A model generated the notes under the pieces. The model was given only the letters and a program-made list of their open reading frames with translations, was not told the DNA's origin and ran no database searches. A DNA stretch of 64,000 nt from contig NW_024037072.1 in the NCBI RefSeq assembly GCF_015706575.1, positions 28,831,162 to 28,895,161 of the forward strand, written 5' to 3'. The DNA comes from Patiria miniata. Its lineage: Eukaryota > Echinodermata > Asteroidea > Valvatida > Asterinidae. Below are positions 58,760 to 64,000 of the stretch, one piece after another. A program made the position numbers and the translations under genes. Numbering within the stretch: position 1 is the first letter of the stretch; every line of letters starts with the position of its first letter.

Positions 58760-59800
58760 AGTACTGGAGTTCCTGTGATCATGCCGATTTTGTATTGAAA
58801 AAGAAAATCTTCATCGTTAATCCTTCTCTCCACAATAGTACAGTGTGTATCAAAAAATGACACCTTTAGAGAAAAATGTGAAATATACTAGCTCCTATCT
58901 ATACGCTTTAAGAATTATTTCTTCACGCAAATGACGGAGAACAATAAGTAATGTGGCCAACAGGGTGATTGCGGCATGTTAATCTCCTTTTACCCACTTT
59001 GCTTCAAATTAGACCACATTGACATAACCGCTTTCAATTAACTGTCCTTATCTATGGATGGAGGTGTCAACATGAGATAGGAAAAACAGCATTGTGTTGA
59101 GAAATAATATAGGTTTTCCCGGACAATTTCGGAAAATGTGCGATTGAATTTTAAAACATAAATTCAATTTGGCGCCGAGTTTGAGAACGACGTACATCCT
59201 GGTTTCATTTTCGCAATAGCTAGCATTCGATTTCATTTTGCATCGATCAAATGAATGAATGTGCATAACGTTTCATTTAAGGGATTACAAATACGTGATT
59301 AGGTTTTCGGTTTGACGTACGCTTTGCCGATTATTACGAATGCTCAATCCAATTCGCAGAAAATCGAATATCTATTGTGACACGGGTTGAATTGAACATT
59401 CTTTTCCATTTGTTACAATTTAAATACGCATTTTCTGCATTCCATTTAAATAAATTACACAGGCCTATACAAATCACGATACAACTTTGATTCACTAATT
59501 AATGATTCATTCATTAATCAATGTATGCCTTATTGATCATTAATGTGTTTGTTCTTATATACACAAAGGCCTATGTGAAATGTAGGCAAATGGAATGTGA
59601 AAATGATATAAATATGACCAATATGAAATTAATCAAAATAATCTTGTAGCCATATTATTGAGACGGTAAAGGGACACATCAAGTGTCATGTTACATGGGA
59701 TCTGCATGAGGACTTTTTGTTGGTTTTTTACCTTAATTGTATTTTAATTTCTTTATGTATTTCTTAAGGTTCTCTCTCGTTTTATCAGTTCGAATGTCTA
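58760..59800. other. Gene-free interval
   Basis: AT-rich DNA with no supported coding region, no inverted-repeat pair and no match to the repeating gene unit that I can see. Confidence 0.5.
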
Positions 59801-60435
59801 TCCTTCATTGACCTGTCTACCAAGACATCGAGGGAGATATGTCTGAGAATGGTTGTACCAGGCGGTGTATTTCGCAGGCGTCACCTCTCCAATGTTGAGT
59901 GCAGCCACCTCCTGGTGACGGAGGGATCTTCAGACTTGCAGCTTGGACTCTTACGTCTTGGTCTCCAAATCTGTCCTGCCATTCAGGAAACCCCAGCGTG
60001 CACTTCACTCCCGCCTTGAAAGCTGAGTGTGCCATTTCCGTTGGATTTAAGAATGGTGAGTATGGGGGCAGCAGCTTGATGGTGAAATTGCCGGCATTAG
60101 GGAGTAGTTGGGCTCGGATATGAGGACGAGCGTTGTCATATATCAGATATATGCGTTCACCTGCCGGGAATAACATACCACATTCTTGTACAGTCGTCGC
60201 TAAGAACTCCTCAAAAGTCGCTCTCGTCACAGTCTCTGATGATATTCTGTGAGCCACAAGTCCAACCTCACCAGAAATGACAAACGTAATGTTGTCTTGC
60301 TTGCCCCTCTGGCCATGGACGACACGCCTTGTTGGCTCTCCACGAGGAGCGCGACCATAAGACCGACGGGTCCATACGTTGTACCCAGTCTCGTCAATGT
60401 ACACAATGTGGCCAAGGACACCAACCTGAAGAAAC
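59792..60435 (-). mobile_element. IS630/Tc1-like DDE transposase fragment
   Basis: A minus-strand open frame of 195 codons (60404-59817) matches the catalytic half of DDE_3-type transposases: YIDETGYNVWTRR (first Asp), IYLIYDNARPH (second Asp) and LPPYSPFLNPTEMAHSAFK (third acidic residue, Glu). The frame extends upstream to GVLGHIV at about 60425, right after a TTTCTTCAGG that could be an intron end. Near 59910 the frame shifts: the other phase gives NIGEVTPAKYTAWYNHSQTY, which looks like the true C-terminus, so the copy has a frameshift. The N-terminal DNA-binding part is missing. It lies upstream of gene 4 and breaks the homology with the other units. Confidence 0.82.
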
Positions 60436-60639
60436 CAATTTCCAAATATGACTCGTGCATCTTATATGCGTGGCTCATTCCTCTGTTCTGGAATTTCTTC
60501 CGCTAGTTTAAGAGTTATAAGCAACCATCTAGAGTTCTAGCGATGGTTCTAGTGGTCACTAGTAGGGCTTATCGGGAAGATCAGCTCGCAGTTGAGTAGC
60601 GTAGCTGCAGTGAGAACGCGTCTCGGACGCTGAATTCAG

Positions 60640-60805
60640 GCCCAATTAAAAACATGATTCAGCAACTTTTGATTTGAAGCTTCTGAGCTGAAACTTCATC
60701 AGGTTAGTTGTTCAGCACCCTTCTTTAGATTTTAAGCACTTTTGTTGCTTCAAACGAACAAAAAATTCACAAATTACAAATGATGGACTATACCTTTAAA
60801 TCTTC
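60640..60805. repeat. Resumed homology with upstream DNA of genes 2 and 3
   Basis: The block AACATGATTCAGCAACTTTT to ACAAATGATGGACT matches 25450-25640 and 42115-42300 with small deletions, showing that gene 4's unit once had the same upstream layout. Confidence 0.65.
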
Positions 60806-61013
60806 ATGTACAAGTGTGTTATCATATTTCTGTGACAAGAAAAGGTAGAATTAATGTTTCATTCTTTCTGTTAGGGTTTAAGCATCCTTGATGCTATTAT
60901 ATATCTCTCACATTGGTCATAAATCATAAGATAAACAGCTTGCAGCTGGATTTGTTTTTGTTTGTTTCTTATTTATAGCACAGGGCTTTTCTTGAAGTCT
61001 AATAATGGAAATC

Positions 61014-61268
61014 TTAAAAGCGCCTACAGTATTTCCCAAAAAAGTGTCCCTCTGACTATTTTTGAAATAATTACAAAACCATGAGGTCAATTTTGAAAAT
61101 GTTTGGTTGTGCAGATACAACAGATTAAAATCAGATACATCAGAATAAAATCTTAAAAGCGCCAACACTACAGTGTGTCCCAAAAAAGTCCCTCTGACTA
61201 TTTTTGAAATAACTACAAAACCAGGCCATGAGGTCAATTTTGAAAATGTTTGGTTGTGCAGATACCTA
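61014..61268. repeat. Direct repeat of a ~120-bp unit
   Basis: ATCTTAAAAGCGCC to TTGGTTGTGCAGATAC occurs at 61014-61119 and again at 61147-61267, with a CCCAAAAAAGTGTCCCTCTG core. The GTGTCCCAAAAAAG words resemble mariner-type ends, but no complete element is seen. Confidence 0.6.
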
Positions 61269-61464
61269 AGCCTTGGCGTCAACCCCAATGAGTCAATTTC
61301 AGTCACGCATCACTAGCACAATTATCATTTGATCACAACAACATTTTTGGACACAAGTTCCTTGCCTTATTCAATTTCAGTACTGTGTTAAGTGAGCTGT
61401 GTAAAATCCTTCGTGTTGTAAAAAGGGCTGTAGTTAGGATTGGAATCATTTGCCCGGCTATCAG

Positions 61465-61855
61465 TCGTCATGTATGTTCTGGGATACATGCATTCTTAAC
61501 GTCATAATCCTGTCAGAGATAGCACGCGGAAGTTCACTCAAACTGCTTGCAAGGTAGCTCCAGATGGCAAATCCAGTGCCAGCGATGCCTCGTTTGACAG
61601 AATCATCTGGCAATCCTGACCAATAGAGTGTGCAATGTTGCTCTTGTCTCACACCACACCCCCTAAAAACCATTTCAGAAAGAGAGCAGCGACATCGATG
61701 TTGAGACGCTGTAGCTCCAGACTCACAAGGGCAGTCTTCCTCTTTGGAGTTAATGGATTCACATCAAGTAGCGACCTGATATTCCAGCTCGCCAGTGAGA
61801 AAGGTGTGCATGTATTCTTGTTGTTTGCCCCACACTAATGGAGTTCCGGTTACCG
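61465..61855 (-). mobile_element. LINE endonuclease fragment, RTE-like
   Basis: The minus strand reads LASWNIRSLLDVNPLTPKR and LELQRLNIDVAAL in one phase (about 61850-61690), then YWSGLPDDS and GFAIWSYLASSLSELPRAIS with DRIMTLRM in another. This is the N-terminal part of the apurinic-type endonuclease of the same LINE kind as at 3610-5010. The usual SETR..G stretch between them is lost and the phase changes there, so the piece is broken. It is 5'-truncated and ends before the catalytic C-terminal part. Confidence 0.75.
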
Positions 61856-62033
61856 TGGACAGCCAGCCAGGATGTGTGTGGTTGAGCCTTTTTTACCTCA
61901 CCTTTCATAGGGGCTTCCCTGAAAAGCCTCCTGGTCATCCAGGACGGACCAGTCCTTGACTAGTCGCATAATTGTCCCGATGGAGGGCGTTCTGTTCCCA
62001 TCCAAGAACTTGACTCGGTCCCCAGACATATAA

Positions 62034-62482
62034 GGTTGCAGACCAGTATATCGACCCCAATGATAAATGCCCCCACTTCAGAAATTCAGGAGAATACTCA
62101 CAACTATCCAAGGTGATCGAGACACACTTCAAATTAAAGCTTATTTCATCATCTTTCATTTTCTTTTCAATATTATTTTTTTCTTGGGGGGGGGGTTAAC
62201 TGATGACTTTTAGGAGAAATTTCCATCCAAAGATAGTCTCGAAGCCCATCGCCATTTTGAAAACGATGCCTACACTCCATTGCAAAATAGAGTGCTTTTG
62301 TGGCCCCAATTGCATCCAAATTGCACAGAACTACAAGCTCACAGTCTTGTGCACGGCTTCCACCCATATTTTGTACAAACCCTCACGTTCATGGCACACA
62401 ATATGCTCAACTATACCGAGGGCATGCAAATCGTGATTTGGCCGGCGTGGGAAATTTTGGACCGATTTACTGCCTTGCAACC
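62034..62482. mobile_element. Diverged copy of the 469-bp MITE
   Basis: It begins GGTTGCAGACCAGTATA and ends TGCCTTGCAACC, flanked by ATAA on both sides. The body matches 13883-14351 throughout. A further partial copy of the family follows at about 62520-62745. Confidence 0.65.
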
Positions 62483-62519
62483 ATAACACATAGACCGCCA
62501 TTCATGAGTGTAAAGCCGT

Positions 62520-62745
62520 GATTTGGAAAGTATGGGCAACACGTTTGGGAGAAATCTCCATGCAAAGATAATCATTCCCGAAAGTAGTCCTGAAGCCCAT
62601 CGCCGTTTTGAAAAATGATGCCTAAGCTCCATTCCAAAATCGAGCAATTTTAGGGCCCAATTTTATCCAAATTTCACAGACGTACAAGCTCCCAGTCCTG
62701 AGCACGGCTTCCACCCTTCATTTTTACAAACCCTTTAAGTTCGTG
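62520..62745. repeat. Partial copy of the same MITE family
   Basis: The blocks GAGAAATCTCCATGCAAAGAT, CCTGAAGCCCATCGCC and CACGGCTTCCACCC follow the order in the 469-bp element; both ends are missing. Confidence 0.55.
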
Positions 62746-62749
62746 GCCC

Positions 62750-63660
62750 ACTAAATGCTCTCGTAGCATGCACAAGTTCGAATTTTGTTAGCGAACGTGT
62801 CTGTGCGTGGGAACACTCACAATCTTCACCACTTATATAACTGCGAATTTTGTAACGGCTATAATTTATATTCTCATAATACAAGGTCAGCCTCTAACCT
62901 TCATTTCCATAAAGCTAGAACATTATTCTCGTTACTGATCGACTGTCAGAAATCAAGGACGTCTATTGTGGAACCGCCTCAAACCAATGCCTATCTTTAG
63001 ATTACTGAAACATTTCAAAAACTACCTTAAAACGTTACTATTGACAAATTACAGTGATATTTGTGTTATGTGTATCCACATTAAATACTTTATTGAATGT
63101 CATTCCACGGATGGTCGGGGGAGAGAGTGTCATTACTAAATGATTCCTTGGCCACCTTTTGCACCTTTCCTTTTTCTACTTTACATACAATATTATTTCT
63201 TTGCACAAATGCGGTTTACAAATATATATATATTTATATACGAAGGTGAATATTTTCTGTTTAATTTCTTTTCATCTCAATTAATATATCCACTTGATTT
63301 TACTCAGCCTAGTGTATTTACATGTTAATTTGTAATCTCCCTGTCCAAGGTCTTGTACAAGCTTACGCTTTTCATACCTGGATCCCTCATATCATTACTG
63401 TATTTTTTCTTTATATAAATTCTTCTTAATCATGTTTCATGATATGAAAAATAAACTAATAGTTGAAAAGCCAGAATATTACCAAACTGGCGATTGTCAC
63501 AAAATGGCGCACTCTGAATAAATTAAGATTTACTGATGTTTTCTGTCGCCAAACCTAATTGCTTTCTTTCTCACGAGTGAATTACAAAGTGGTCAGAAAT
63601 GCGAAAACCAACTGGAAAATAAAGCATGCTTTTGAAAGACTGTGTCAGCCGTTATCCAAG
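62750..63660. repeat. 3' flank of a predicted fifth gene unit
   Basis: The blocks GCACAAGTTCGAATTTTGTTAGCGAACG, ATAACTGCGAATTTTGTAAC and, further on, TTTCTGTCGCCA..CTAA with TTTCTCACGAG match the DNA just downstream of genes 2, 3 and 4 (about 20910-21130, 32530-32700, 46915-47090). No exon is reached before the window ends. Confidence 0.55.
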
Positions 63661-64000
63661 GAGCCAAGTCTCCTGTATAACGTCTGATAATCTAAGCATG
63701 CGTGACGTCATTTCATTCCTAAATCAGGACTAAGATTGTAATTGGTCAATTTCGATGCCGCGTTTTGTAATAGGCCTTTAGACCTAATGACGTCACGCTT
63801 TGTTTACATGTGCATTTTTCTATGTGGTAGACGGTCCCTACTTCGTCTGGCAACCCGACTTCGCTCCGATAGGAAAGCGAATATGTAAACAAAGCCATAA
63901 CGTCATTAAGTCTCAGGTCTACACAAAACACGTACAAAATGCTGCTTATCGTGGGCGTGATGTTTACGCACGCGGCGAGCTCAAATTACACGGGGATAGA
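63661..64000. other. Right edge, no feature
   Basis: No coding region is seen. A loose inverted pair (TTTGTTTACAT.TGC at about 63800 and ATGTAAACAAAG at about 63884, with GACGTCA and TGACGTCA-like words outside) suggests a small TIR element of ~200 bp. Confidence 0.35.

Noticed and set aside
1-64000. CRISPR array or prokaryotic operon
   Set aside because: The tandem arrays are head-to-tail satellites without unique spacers, and the genes are spliced, so the DNA is eukaryotic.

Overview
This window is eukaryotic, repeat-rich and AT-rich. Its genes have introns with GT-AG borders, and it carries several tRNA-derived SINEs, RTE-like LINE pieces and many small DNA transposons with long G or C runs. 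The style (frequent TAGGCCTAC words, hAT-type MITEs with poly-G, LINE reading frames of the craniofacial-development-protein-2-like kind) suggests a marine invertebrate, most likely a non-vertebrate deuterostome (hemichordate, echinoderm or amphioxus). That assignment is an inference; nothing in the sequence fixes the species.

The only clear host genes are four tandem, same-strand (minus) paralogues of a type II membrane glycosyltransferase with a Nucleotid_trans (DUF271/GT77-like) domain. Each has a 70-nt first exon coding a cytosolic tail plus signal anchor, one intron, and a ~955-nt second exon coding the catalytic domain with a DSD metal-binding motif. From left to right: gene 1 (7700-11463), gene 2 (21565-24611), gene 3 (33238-41276) and gene 4 (47638-54574). 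All four read through without a break once the splice is made. Sequence at 62.75-63.66 kb matches the 3' flanks of genes 2-4, so a fifth copy probably lies just beyond the right edge.

Layout. 1-7.7 kb: no host gene; a decayed LINE at 3.6-5.0 kb and an acidic repeat-bearing frame just after it. 7.7-11.5 kb: gene 1. 11.6-15.7 kb: a ~4-kb pile of MITEs and tandem repeats in gene 1's upstream region. 15.8-21.5 kb: more MITEs and the 3' flank of gene 2, which holds a 2.15-kb hAT-like element. 22.6-34.0 and 39.3-48.4 kb: a young block duplication whose copies have equal length (~9.1 kb) once a 1.9-kb hAT-like element and a 320-bp SINE, both present only in the left copy, are subtracted. 34.3-39.3 kb: a 5-kb foldback element in gene 3's intron. 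48.6-53.7 kb: an unrelated 5.1-kb foldback in gene 4's intron. 55.7-62.7 kb: nested SINEs and MITEs, an IS630/Tc1-like transposase, a LINE endonuclease piece and more MITEs.

The four enzymes would be Golgi or ER membrane transferases acting on glycans of secreted or surface molecules; donor and acceptor cannot be read from the sequence. The window records an expanding gene family whose introns and intergenes have been invaded repeatedly, and the paralogous units preserve several empty sites that prove and order the insertions.
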